Shown here: positions 8,087 through 17,095 of the stretch, piece after piece
Numbering within the stretch: the stretch's first letter is position 1
Layout: each line of letters starts with the position of its first letter
NCBI GenBank assembly: GCA_937879855.1
Contig: CALFMO010000046.1
Span: forward strand, 1 to 51,056
Length of the DNA: 51,056 bases
Direction of reading: 5' to 3'
Source of the DNA: an uncultured Acidobacteriaceae bacterium
Lineage (GTDB): Bacteria > Acidobacteriota > Terriglobia > Terriglobales > Acidobacteriaceae
Position numbers and translations under genes: made by a program
Notes under the pieces: model-generated
Seen by the model: only the letters and a program-made list of their open reading frames with translations
The model's database searches: none
What the model was told of the DNA's origin: nothing

Positions 8087-11000
8087 TCACGCCACGAGCG
8101 CGGCTTCTCCCGACATGACCTCCTGCAAAGCTTTCAGAGCTACCGCGTTCACGGCATTGGGCAGTGCCACTGTCTGGTATCCAGCGAGACGCAGGCAGCA
8201 ATTTCCTTTCGCGTCCAGGACTTCTGCATCGAAGGTGCCCTGAACTTCGTCAGGAGTTACTACTGCGTACAAGCGGCCATCGGCGGGCGTCGGCGCTCTG
8301 AAGAAAGAAACCTCACGGACGTGCCGCGGCAGGCCCATTCGGCCCTGTACGCCTAACTCCCAGACCCCGGCGGTTTGGAAGCAAAGCTCGATCAGGCGAG
8401 GCGCCATAGCCGTAGGCAGTTCAGCAGGCTGGTGATTGGGAGGAAGTTCGTTGGCCAGTTGCCCAATTACGCGTTTGCCATCCCACCATGCTTTCTCCAC
8501 AACTTGATACGCAGGTCCGTGGAAGTAGAGTCGATAGATCTCGCCGGCTTCAACGAGATGGCCTTCGGGGTTACCCAGCGCGGGCAGCGTTGGAGCTGGC
8601 TTGGTCTGTTTCGTAAGTCGCACGCGCGCGGTGAAATGGATGGTTCGTTGCGGCTCCGTCTGATTGGGAAGAGAACGATAACCGATCAGCTTGCAATCTG
8701 CCAGCAAGTCTTCGCCGTGAGGATGAATTTGCGTCTGAACTTGTACCCGGCGTGGCTCGCTGCGATAGAACTTGAAGGGAGCCAGGAAGTTTACGTCTTC
8801 AACGGCGTCGATGTGCCATCCGGGAAGCAGGCACAGAGCGGCTTCTGCAAACGCCTCAATGCCCATTACACCCGGCAGCAGAGGAGTCCCTTCGATCTGG
8901 TGATCGTGCAGGAATGGTTGTTCATGTGGATCTAGAGTTGTTTCGACTGTGTAGCCATCGGACTTGCTCAGCGCCACGACGTTGCCCGTCATGGGCCCGG
9001 TTGCCGACACACGTTTCGTGGTCGCCGTATCGAGGCCGCCAGTCGTATCGAGTTCGTTCAGCAAAATGCCGAGGCGCTGGCCGATCACAATTTCTCCGCG
9101 AGTGGCTCCCATGGTGAGTTCGCGCCGGATCAGGGGAATGCCCGCCTCGGGCGGGAGCATGTCGATCCCGGCAACTTCCATCACTTTGGGGATGGATCCG
9201 CGAGTCGCCATGCCGATCCCGCCCCACGCCGTCCAGTCGATCACGATGCCGCGAGTCGCGGGACGCGTGGTGCGGAAGCTCGAAGTGATTTTGCACAGCA
9301 GGTCGTTGGCTGCGCTGTAGTCGGTTTGCCCGGCGTTGCCAAAACGTCCGGCGATCGAACTGAACGCGACCGTGGCGCCTAGCGGCATCTCTCCGATGGC
9401 ATGCAGCAGATGGAAGAAGCCGTCACTCTTGACGTCGAATACCAGGTCGAACTCCCGCGGATCTTTGTCCGGCAGAGCGTGGCTTCGCTCAATTCCCGCA
9501 GCGTGCAGCAGCACATCGATGCGGCCATGGCTCTTGCGGATCTGCTCGATCACTTGGGCAACTGCCTTCGCATCCGCTAGGTTGACGCTGAAATAATGTG
9601 GCGTGCCGCCCGCGGCGCGAACGGCGTCGATGGCGGTTTGCGCGGCCTGTGCTCGTTCTAGGGCGGCCAGTTCTTTTTCGACAAGCGCTGGAGTGGCACG
9701 CTCGCCGCGGGTCTGGATTCGGGCAAACAGATCGCGTTTGAGATTCTCTTTGTCAGTTACGAAGCGCTTGAGATCAGGATTGTTGGGATCCGGTTGCGGC
9801 ACCAGGTCGAGCAAGTAGAAGATTCCACCCGATGCGGCAGCTAGATCTGCAGTGATGGCGGAGACGATGCTTCCGGCCGCGCCCGTGATTACAAAGACAG
9901 TTTTCTTATCGAGCACCATGCCGGGCTGGCCGTCGACCGCGGATTGTTCCTCGAGGCCCACGGTCCATCGTTGGTCGCCGGTGTATCCGATCTCGACTAC
10001 GCCGGGATCGTGCAGAGTTTCTGCGATCAGCAAGTTCGCGATTTCTGCGGCAGTGCGTTTTGGTGCAAAGTCGACAGCCTTGACCAGGGATTCTGTCCGT
10101 TCCCGCTTATATGTTTTGACAAAGCCAACCACAGCGCCGCCGAGCGGAGCGACCGCTCCCGCTTCGTCGTATCCATGATGTCCACCAAGCTGTGTCGCCG
10201 ACACCAGGAACGCACCCGGGCGGCCGATCTGCTCATATAAGGTGCGCATCGTGACATAGAGAGACTTCACGCGTACACGCAAGTCTTCGTGCCAGGTAGC
10301 GAGATCCAGTTTGCCAAGGTCGCCTTCGTGGTCGAGCGCGGGCAGCCAGTAGACTCCGTCGACTGGACCGGCCGCGATCCAATTCTTGAGCAGAGTCGTC
10401 AACGCATCTGCGTCCGGAGCCCCGTCAATCGGGAGAACTTCAACTCCCTTTGCTCGAAGTAATTTTGTCAATGCATCTGCTACGCCTCCCTTATCGGGCA
10501 TGACAATGACGCGGCTATGATTGTCCAGTTTCACGCCGGTCGCTTTGCAGAAAGTGAGTGGAGGTCGCAGGGTTGGCACAGGCACCCGCCTTGGAATTCG
10601 ATTGGCAGCGTCGAAGCTGGTAAGGATTGGACGTGCCGGCTGAATTGAGGACGCCACCGCGGCAGGCTTCGCTTGTTCCACCTTCACCGAGGGTACCGGA
10701 GCGACCGCCGCGCGCGCTGAGCGGTCGTGAGCGAACTTAATCACATGAGCAAGAGTGGGGAAATCGCGAAGCTTCATATTTTCGTCGCGCGGAATGTTGT
10801 AGGCCGCTCGGACGGCGGCGAACATCTCGGCCTGCTTGACCGTATCGACGCCGAGGTCGGCTTCCAGATCGAGATCGAGGTCCAACATATCTTCCGGATA
10901 GCCGGTCTTCTCGGCGACGATCTCGAGCACCTTCTTCTTAATCGGATCGTCAGCGCTGTCCGCCACAGGGAGGACGGGCGCGGGAGAAGGTGTGAGTTGC

Positions 11001-12679
11001 TCAGTCGTCGCTGTCGAGGCTGGTGCGGTTTCGGCTTGCGATGGTGAAACCGCCGAAGATGCCACCGTCGGTGGCTTACTTGCCAAGTCGGGCCGCTTTT
11101 CGTAGACGAATCGAATCACGTGCGCTAGCGTCGGGTAATCGCGGAGCTTGCGATTCTCATCGCGCGGAATGCTGTAGATCTCGCGAATGGCGGCAAACAT
11201 TTCCGCTTGCTTGACAGTGTCGACGCCCAGGTCGGCTTCCAAGTCGAGATCGAGGTCGAGCATGTCCTGCGGATACCCCGTTTTCTCGACCATGAGCGCG
11301 AGGATGCGGTCCTTTACCGCATCGTCATCTTTGGGAGAGATTGAGGCAACAGCCGTCGGAATGGCTTTAACTTCGGGCTCTTGCTTCGCTTCGGCCACTG
11401 GCGTCGTCGTGACCGTCGCTGCGGCGAGGTCGGGTCTTTTCTCGTAAACGAATCGAATGACATGTGCCAGCGTGGGATAGTCGCGGAGCTTGCGATTCTC
11501 GTCGCGCGGAATACTGTAGATCTCGCGAATGGCCGCGAACATTTCCGCTTGCTTGACGGTATCGACGCCGAGGTCGGCTTCCAGATCGAGATCCAAATCC
11601 AGCATGTCTTGCGGGTATCCGGTTTTCTCAACCATCAGCGCGAGAATGCGATCCTTCACGGGATCGCTATCTTTATCTCTACCGGAACTGGCCGCCGGTA
11701 CTGCCGGGACGACTTTTGCCTCCGGCTCTTCCTTAATTACTGCCTTCACCACCGCAGCCGGCACGGCCTTTACAACAGGCACGGGCGTGGATTGCGTCGC
11801 AAGAAGTTGCGGTTTGCGATCGTGGACAAACTGGATCACGCGAGCGAGCGTGGGAAAATCTCGTAGTTTGATCGTGTCGTCGCGGACAATGCCGTAGGCT
11901 TCACGAATCGTAGCCATGACTTCGGCCTGCTTCACGGTATCGATTCCCAGGTCGGCCTCGAGATCGAGATCCAGGTCGAGCATGTCGACCGGATAGCCCG
12001 TTTTCTCAGCTACCAGAGCCAGTACCCGCTGCTTCACCGAATCATCTTCGACCGCAGGCTTCGCGGGCGTTGGCGGTGCGGGCGTTGGTGGCACGAGAAC
12101 AGGTTTCGCAGCTTCCACTTTCGCCGCGACTTCCACCTTCGGTCCGATTTTCACTTTGGCTTCGACGATCTTGCTCGGCGCAACCGGAGGAGGAACAACC
12201 GCCACCGGAGCAGGCGGGGTTGGAACGGCGGCAACGGGCGCCTCTTGGGACTTCTGTTTAGTCTCTGCTAAGCGCGCCGCCGGCTTCTGATCGCGTACTC
12301 GTAGTGTGCGATGGACAACTTCCAGATCAGCCGTTGGAAAACCTGCGACCTGGCTCAGCCAGTTTTTCCAGCAATTTTCGTCGACGATGCGATAGCCATA
12401 GCCGAGATTATTTGGCCGCCTGCGGATACCGTCCTTGGGGGCGATCCAGTGCAACAACGACATGCTGATTTGCGATCCGAATCCGGCGCCGAGACGTATG
12501 GCGTACTCGACGGGATATCCGCCACCCTTCGAAAGATTCAAGGTTCCCAACTCCGGATCGACCTCTTTGAAGTTTGCGACCGGCGGAACCGTGCCTGTTT
12601 CCAGCGCCTTGATCGCGACCACATCTTCGATCCCGGTCCCCATTGCATGACCGGTCATGCCTTTGGTATTGGCAATCAC
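8087..12679 (-). CDS. PUFA-synthase-like megasynthase, downstream part: end of KS2, four ACPs, ketoreductase, dehydratase
   Basis: 1,530 residues. The GTG at 12679 overlaps the upstream stop as GTGA, but residues 1-80 (TKGMTGHAMGTG, His11) are the missing C-terminal third of the second ketosynthase, so this is very probably the continuation of the upstream gene after a frameshift. A Pro/Ala-rich linker is followed by four ACPs near 213-290, 340-417, 454-531 and 579-655. Each has LEADLG(I/V)DTVKQAE, with Thr (248, 374, 488, 613) where the pantetheine Ser is expected. ACP2 and ACP3 are identical over 79 residues. A ketoreductase follows (about 925-1200; TGAAGSIVSAI, FSSIAG, YSAAN with Tyr1121). 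Last is a hot-dog dehydratase (about 1245-1525; H1260-x3-G-x4-P in HQIEGTPLLP). No enoyl reductase or thioesterase is seen. Confidence 0.88.
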   Translation of the reverse strand: MIANTKGMTGHAMGTGIEDVVAIKALETGTVPPVANFKEVDPELGTLNLSKGGGYPVEYAIRLGAGFGSQISMSLLHWIAPKDGIRRRPNNLGYGYRIVDENCWKNWLSQVAGFPTADLEVVHRTLRVRDQKPAARLAETKQKSQEAPVAAVPTPPAPVAVVPPPVAPSKIVEAKVKIGPKVEVAAKVEAAKPVLVPPTPAPPTPAKPAVEDDSVKQRVLALVAEKTGYPVDMLDLDLDLEADLGIDTVKQAEVMATIREAYGIVRDDTIKLRDFPTLARVIQFVHDRKPQLLATQSTPVPVVKAVPAAVVKAVIKEEPEAKVVPAVPAASSGRDKDSDPVKDRILALMVEKTGYPQDMLDLDLDLEADLGVDTVKQAEMFAAIREIYSIPRDENRKLRDYPTLAHVIRFVYEKRPDLAAATVTTTPVAEAKQEPEVKAIPTAVASISPKDDDAVKDRILALMVEKTGYPQDMLDLDLDLEADLGVDTVKQAEMFAAIREIYSIPRDENRKLRDYPTLAHVIRFVYEKRPDLASKPPTVASSAVSPSQAETAPASTATTEQLTPSPAPVLPVADSADDPIKKKVLEIVAEKTGYPEDMLDLDLDLEADLGVDTVKQAEMFAAVRAAYNIPRDENMKLRDFPTLAHVIKFAHDRSARAAVAPVPSVKVEQAKPAAVASSIQPARPILTSFDAANRIPRRVPVPTLRPPLTFCKATGVKLDNHSRVIVMPDKGGVADALTKLLRAKGVEVLPIDGAPDADALTTLLKNWIAAGPVDGVYWLPALDHEGDLGKLDLATWHEDLRVRVKSLYVTMRTLYEQIGRPGAFLVSATQLGGHHGYDEAGAVAPLGGAVVGFVKTYKRERTESLVKAVDFAPKRTAAEIANLLIAETLHDPGVVEIGYTGDQRWTVGLEEQSAVDGQPGMVLDKKTVFVITGAAGSIVSAITADLAAASGGIFYLLDLVPQPDPNNPDLKRFVTDKENLKRDLFARIQTRGERATPALVEKELAALERAQAAQTAIDAVRAAGGTPHYFSVNLADAKAVAQVIEQIRKSHGRIDVLLHAAGIERSHALPDKDPREFDLVFDVKSDGFFHLLHAIGEMPLGATVAFSSIAGRFGNAGQTDYSAANDLLCKITSSFRTTRPATRGIVIDWTAWGGIGMATRGSIPKVMEVAGIDMLPPEAGIPLIRRELTMGATRGEIVIGQRLGILLNELDTTGGLDTATTKRVSATGPMTGNVVALSKSDGYTVETTLDPHEQPFLHDHQIEGTPLLPGVMGIEAFAEAALCLLPGWHIDAVEDVNFLAPFKFYRSEPRRVQVQTQIHPHGEDLLADCKLIGYRSLPNQTEPQRTIHFTARVRLTKQTKPAPTLPALGNPEGHLVEAGEIYRLYFHGPAYQVVEKAWWDGKRVIGQLANELPPNHQPAELPTAMAPRLIELCFQTAGVWELGVQGRMGLPRHVREVSFFRAPTPADGRLYAVVTPDEVQGTFDAEVLDAKGNCCLRLAGYQTVALPNAVNAVALKALQEVMSGEAALVA

Positions 12680-15600
12680 GATCTGATCGGCCGCGTCGCC
12701 GAAAACCTTACGCAGCGCGTGGATCTCGGCCGAGGCGCTTCGCCGCGAGCAGGTGTATAGGTCTCGTGAGAAACAAATACGGTATGCGGCGCAATCTCTT
12801 TGCGCGAAATTCCGCTGTGAGCTTCGGCTTGCGCCACCAGGTTCTCCATCATCTGGCCGATGTGCTGAACGTCGAGGCGAGTCCCATGGAAGGCGCTATT
12901 CGCCGTGACCGTGCTCAATACTTCGCAGATTGGTTGGATTCCGCGTTCCCGCGCGGCTTCGGCGCTCTCAACCACAAAACCTGCCGCGCCCATGCCCACG
13001 ATCAAGCCGTGACGGCGGCGGTCAAAGGGAGTTGCGGCTTCTTCCACCACCTCGTCAGTCGCAGCTGCGCCGCTCGCCAGGAAACCCGAGCCAAACCATT
13101 CGATGGAATGATCGGAGGTGACGTCGTCGGACGAGACAACAATCACGCGACTGCAGCGTCCGGCGCGGATCCAGTCTTCCGCCAGCGCGACCGCCTGCGT
13201 GGTGCTGGCGCAAGCGGAATTGATTTGTGTGTTGGGACCGCGGGCGCCAATGAATTCGGCAAACTGCGAATGTCCCATCGACAGCGTTCGAAGCAGGAAG
13301 CGACGGTCGAAGACGTAGGGCTCCTTCTCGATGGCGTCGCGCAACTCTTCCGTGCGCCGTTCAATTTCCTGTTCGAGAACGGAATCGCCGTTCGTCTTCG
13401 ACTCCCGCGCCAGGAGCCCTTCGAGTAGGCTCAACTTCTCGCGGCGGGAGTGATCCGAGTAATATCGCCCCATTTCATCGGCGAAGGAATCGCAGCCCGG
13501 GAAAGCGGAAGCGAAGATCACGCCGGTGCTGTCGCGAAGCGCGTCAGGGAGGGCCCAGCGATCTTGCAGCTGCGTATTTTTCGTCGTGGTCTTGTAACGC
13601 ATCACGAGCGGGATGCCGGCATCGCGCAGTGCGTCAACGCCCACCGCGATGGCCAACTGGGTGGTGCGATCGAGCGCGGCTACTCGATCCGCGGAGATGC
13701 CGAATTCCTTCTCCAGATCGAGTGCGCCGCCGCGGCCGGCCAGTTTGATGACATCGGCGACGTTGTTGATGGTTTCGAATGTGGGCCCGCCGTTGTCGCT
13801 CTTGACCAGGCGAGTGATGTGTTTGTCTAGCATCGCCTTGCGTAAACGGGTGGGGATGAGATCGATGAATTGGTCGCCGCGCAGGATGCGGGCAATATTT
13901 TCGTCGTCGAAAATGCGCTCGGTTCCGGGTAGACCCAACGCTGCGCCGGTGATAACGACGGAGACGGACGCCGTTGCACGGTCCGGTCCGCGATACATCT
14001 GCCAGCCGCGCTCCAGAACTTCGGCAAAATAATGGCCGAGTTCGGCATAGCGACCGTTTCCGCCGGCAGTCACATTTGGCTTGGGTGCGCTCGCGGGAGA
14101 AGCCGCTACCGCGACGGGCGCAGGCTTCTCGGCTGGCGTGGATGTGAGCGAAACGCTTCCCGTCTTCTCGGGAGAAACTGCGGTGGTCCCACGGCCCAGA
14201 CCCGCGGCGTACAGGCCGCACAGCGCCTGGTTAAACGAAGCGATGTCGCCGAACTTCGGATGATTGGTGAAGAGCGACAGCACATCGCCGCGCTCGCCGA
14301 GAACATCTTCGGCAAACCCTTGCAACGCTTTCTTCGGACCGACTTCCACGAAGATCCGCGCGCCAGCCTCGTAAAGAGTGCGCAACCCTTTCACGAACTG
14401 CACGGGAGAAGCGACCTGCTTGGCCAGAAGATCCAACATCTGGGGAACAACGTCCGGTCCTGTGGGATAGAACTCTCCATTCACGTTGGCCACGATGGGC
14501 AGGCGCGGCGATTCCATACGCAGGCGTGCAAGCTCATGCCGCAGGGGCTCGCTGGCGGGCGCCACGATCGAGGTGTGGAAGGCATGGCTAACCGGCAACT
14601 CCGAAACTTCGTAGCCGGCTTTCTGAAGTACTTCCATCGCCTGCGTGACGGCCTTGGTCGCGCCACCGATTACCGCCTGGTGCTCACTGTTGACATTGGC
14701 GATTACGACGTAGCCGTCGACTGTTTTCAGAATTCGTTCGACTTCTTCTAAGGGCGCAAACACGGCCGCCATTTTGCCCGTGTCGGCGACAGCCACGCGG
14801 GTCATTCCGCGGCCACGGGCGCTGACTGCTTCGAGTGCATCCTCGAACGGGAGGGCACCCGAGGCGACCAGTGCTCCGTACTCGCCTAGGCTGTGCCCCA
14901 TAGTCATGTCAGGCTCAATGCCGTAGGCGGCAAGCAGGCGCGTGAGCGCGAGATCGATGGCCAGCACGACCGGCTGCGTAATTGCGGTCTGGCGCAGATC
15001 ATCTTCGGCCTTCGCGACTGCGACAGGATCGGCTGCGTCGACAAAAACAAACTCGGTGAGCGGCTTGCCGAGCAGTGGCGTCATCACGCGATTGGCTTCG
15101 GCAAACGTTGCGGCGACAATCGCCTCGGCTGTGTAGAGCGGGCGCAGCATGTTCACGTACTGCGAACCTTGGCCGGTATAGAGGAAGGCCACTTTCGGCG
15201 CTGGTCCTTGACCGCGGAAGATGCCTTGCGCGCGCAGAGCTTTCCACACGGGTGGCTGATTGACGGCGAGCCCCTTCAGAGCCTTGCCGGACTTGTCAGC
15301 CAGGTCGGCTGCATCGGCGTAGTCAATGGAGATGCGTTGCGGAGCGCGCAGGTCGGCTTCGGCCGGGGCTGCAGGAGCTGGCGCGCGGCCAGCTTGAGCA
15401 TCCTTCATCACCGCACTCAGACGATCGATGAGCGCAGCTTCCGAGGCAGCGCCAATCACGAGGGCGCCTCGAAGCGGCGATTTGCAGGCGGGAGAAGTTG
15501 AAGAGAACGCAGAGGGCAGGACTTCTTTCGTGTTCATGACTACCTCATGGATCGCAGTTTGGGGGAGAGTGCCGACAGCTACCGAACGCTTGCCGTTTCC

Positions 15601-17031
15601 AGGCAGCCGGTGAGGAATATGTTCCTCGACGACAAGATGGAAGTTAGTGCCGCCAAAACCGAAGGCGCTGATCCCGGCACGACGAGGAGTATCGGCGGGC
15701 ACGGTCCATGGCTTCAGTTCGGTATTGACATATAAAGGAGAGTGGGCAAAGTCGATATCGGGGCTGGGATGTTCGCAATGCACGCTGGGCGGCAGTACTT
15801 TGTCCCGAAGCGCCAGCGCGGTCTTGAGCAGTCCCGCAGCGCCCGCCGCTCCTTTGAGATGACCGATGTTCGACTTGACCGAGCCGAGCGCCACAGAGTG
15901 GACGGGAAGATTCTGGCCGCTGAGCAGATTAGCCATGCACTGCGCTTCGACCACATCGCCTACGCGCGTTGAGGTACCGTGGCCCTCGATCAAAGTTGCC
16001 GTAGCCGGCGAAAGGCCGGCATTCTGCCAGGCGCGCTCGAGGCAAAACTTTTGCCCGACAGGATTGGGCGCGGTGATCCCTTTGCCCTTGCCGTCGCTCG
16101 ACGCGCCGATGCCGCGCAGCACGGCGTAGATCTTGTCGCCATCGCGCTCAGCGTCGGCCAGGCGCTTCATTACAAAGATCGCAGCGCCTTCGCCCATCAC
16201 GAAGCCGTCCGCGCCTTCCGCGTAGGGCCGAGTTCCGGTGGCCGAGAGTGCGCCGATCTTGCAGAACTTGACGAAGGTTTGGGCGCCCATGTTGCGGTCG
16301 ATCCCACCGGTGATGACGGCGTCGAAGTCTTTCGCGATCAGCCCTTCTGCGGCAGCGGTCATGGCCGCCGTGGCCGAAGCGCACGCTGCGTCGCAAACAA
16401 AATTCGGGCCGTGGAAGTTGTAGATGTTGGCAATGCGGCCGGCAATGCAGTTCGCCAGTTCGCCGGGCATGCTGTCTTCGGTCACTTCGGGCAGACGCTT
16501 GCCGATGCGGTCGTGCAATTCTCGCGTGATGTCAGCCCGGACTGCTTCGGGAAGCGAGGCGAAGCTGGTGCTTTCTGCGAGTTCGTGCGCGTACTCTGGA
16601 AAATTCACTCGTAGCGCGGTCTGATAATGCCTTTCACCCGCCATGGCATTGCCTAGAATCACGGCGACGCGGTCCGCGTCCAGCGGCCGCTTTGGATACC
16701 CATAATCTTCGAGAGCTTCGCGTGTGGCTGCGATCGCCCATTTTTGTGCCTCGTCCATGGCGTCGGTCACGCGCGGTGGAATCGCCAGATGCCACTTCAT
16801 TGGATCCCACACGTGCTCCCGCACCCAGCCGCCGATCTTCGAGTACGTCTTGTCCGGCGCTTTTGGATCGGGGTCGTAATAACGCTCTGAGTCCCAACGG
16901 TCGGACGTGACCTCCGTGATACTGTAGCGGCCCTTCTTTATGTTTTCCCAGAAGGCCGCGACGTTGGCGGCATCGGGCAGCACGGCTCCCGCTCCCACGA
17001 TTGCGATGGCTCGATAGGCTGTGTCTTCCAT
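12676..17031 (-). CDS. PUFA-synthase-like megasynthase, upstream part: KS1, acyltransferase and truncated KS2
   Basis: 1,451 residues from ATG 17031, chosen for its AGGAG ribosome site; a start at 17049 is less likely. KS1 spans about 8-470 with DAACASA (Cys217), HGTST (His351) and NIGHLKGAAG (His391). The acyltransferase spans about 612-935 with TGQGSQY, GHSLGEY (Ser714) and HAFHT (His819). KS2 starts near 1024 with NSACASTTQA (Cys1274) and SHETYTPARG (His1422), then the frame is lost. After ARG the text becomes EAPRPRSTRCVRF and stops 34 codons later, while the -1 frame continues sensibly as ASAEIHALRKVFGDAADQIV into the next frame. A single base appears missing near 12730-12745. Domain order and KS type resemble Pfa-type lipid synthases rather than antibiotic PKS. 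KS2 keeps Cys, so it is not a chain-length-factor type. The product is unknown. Confidence 0.88.
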   Translation of the reverse strand: MEDTAYRAIAIVGAGAVLPDAANVAAFWENIKKGRYSITEVTSDRWDSERYYDPDPKAPDKTYSKIGGWVREHVWDPMKWHLAIPPRVTDAMDEAQKWAIAATREALEDYGYPKRPLDADRVAVILGNAMAGERHYQTALRVNFPEYAHELAESTSFASLPEAVRADITRELHDRIGKRLPEVTEDSMPGELANCIAGRIANIYNFHGPNFVCDAACASATAAMTAAAEGLIAKDFDAVITGGIDRNMGAQTFVKFCKIGALSATGTRPYAEGADGFVMGEGAAIFVMKRLADAERDGDKIYAVLRGIGASSDGKGKGITAPNPVGQKFCLERAWQNAGLSPATATLIEGHGTSTRVGDVVEAQCMANLLSGQNLPVHSVALGSVKSNIGHLKGAAGAAGLLKTALALRDKVLPPSVHCEHPSPDIDFAHSPLYVNTELKPWTVPADTPRRAGISAFGFGGTNFHLVVEEHIPHRLPGNGKRSVAVGTLPQTAIHEVVMNTKEVLPSAFSSTSPACKSPLRGALVIGAASEAALIDRLSAVMKDAQAGRAPAPAAPAEADLRAPQRISIDYADAADLADKSGKALKGLAVNQPPVWKALRAQGIFRGQGPAPKVAFLYTGQGSQYVNMLRPLYTAEAIVAATFAEANRVMTPLLGKPLTEFVFVDAADPVAVAKAEDDLRQTAITQPVVLAIDLALTRLLAAYGIEPDMTMGHSLGEYGALVASGALPFEDALEAVSARGRGMTRVAVADTGKMAAVFAPLEEVERILKTVDGYVVIANVNSEHQAVIGGATKAVTQAMEVLQKAGYEVSELPVSHAFHTSIVAPASEPLRHELARLRMESPRLPIVANVNGEFYPTGPDVVPQMLDLLAKQVASPVQFVKGLRTLYEAGARIFVEVGPKKALQGFAEDVLGERGDVLSLFTNHPKFGDIASFNQALCGLYAAGLGRGTTAVSPEKTGSVSLTSTPAEKPAPVAVAASPASAPKPNVTAGGNGRYAELGHYFAEVLERGWQMYRGPDRATASVSVVITGAALGLPGTERIFDDENIARILRGDQFIDLIPTRLRKAMLDKHITRLVKSDNGGPTFETINNVADVIKLAGRGGALDLEKEFGISADRVAALDRTTQLAIAVGVDALRDAGIPLVMRYKTTTKNTQLQDRWALPDALRDSTGVIFASAFPGCDSFADEMGRYYSDHSRREKLSLLEGLLARESKTNGDSVLEQEIERRTEELRDAIEKEPYVFDRRFLLRTLSMGHSQFAEFIGARGPNTQINSACASTTQAVALAEDWIRAGRCSRVIVVSSDDVTSDHSIEWFGSGFLASGAAATDEVVEEAATPFDRRRHGLIVGMGAAGFVVESAEAARERGIQPICEVLSTVTANSAFHGTRLDVQHIGQMMENLVAQAEAHSGISRKEIAPHTVFVSHETYTPARGEAPRPRSTRCVRFSATRPIRS

Positions 17032-17095
17032 GTGGACGCTCCTGTGCAACCCGGTCTGGCCGGTTGCGGTTGACGATAGTCAGGCGTCTTGATCT

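Noticed and set aside
12676..12679. Taking the GTGA overlap as a normal boundary between two independent synthase genes
   Set aside because: The boundary falls inside one ketosynthase domain, and the alternative frame restores the missing conserved residues.
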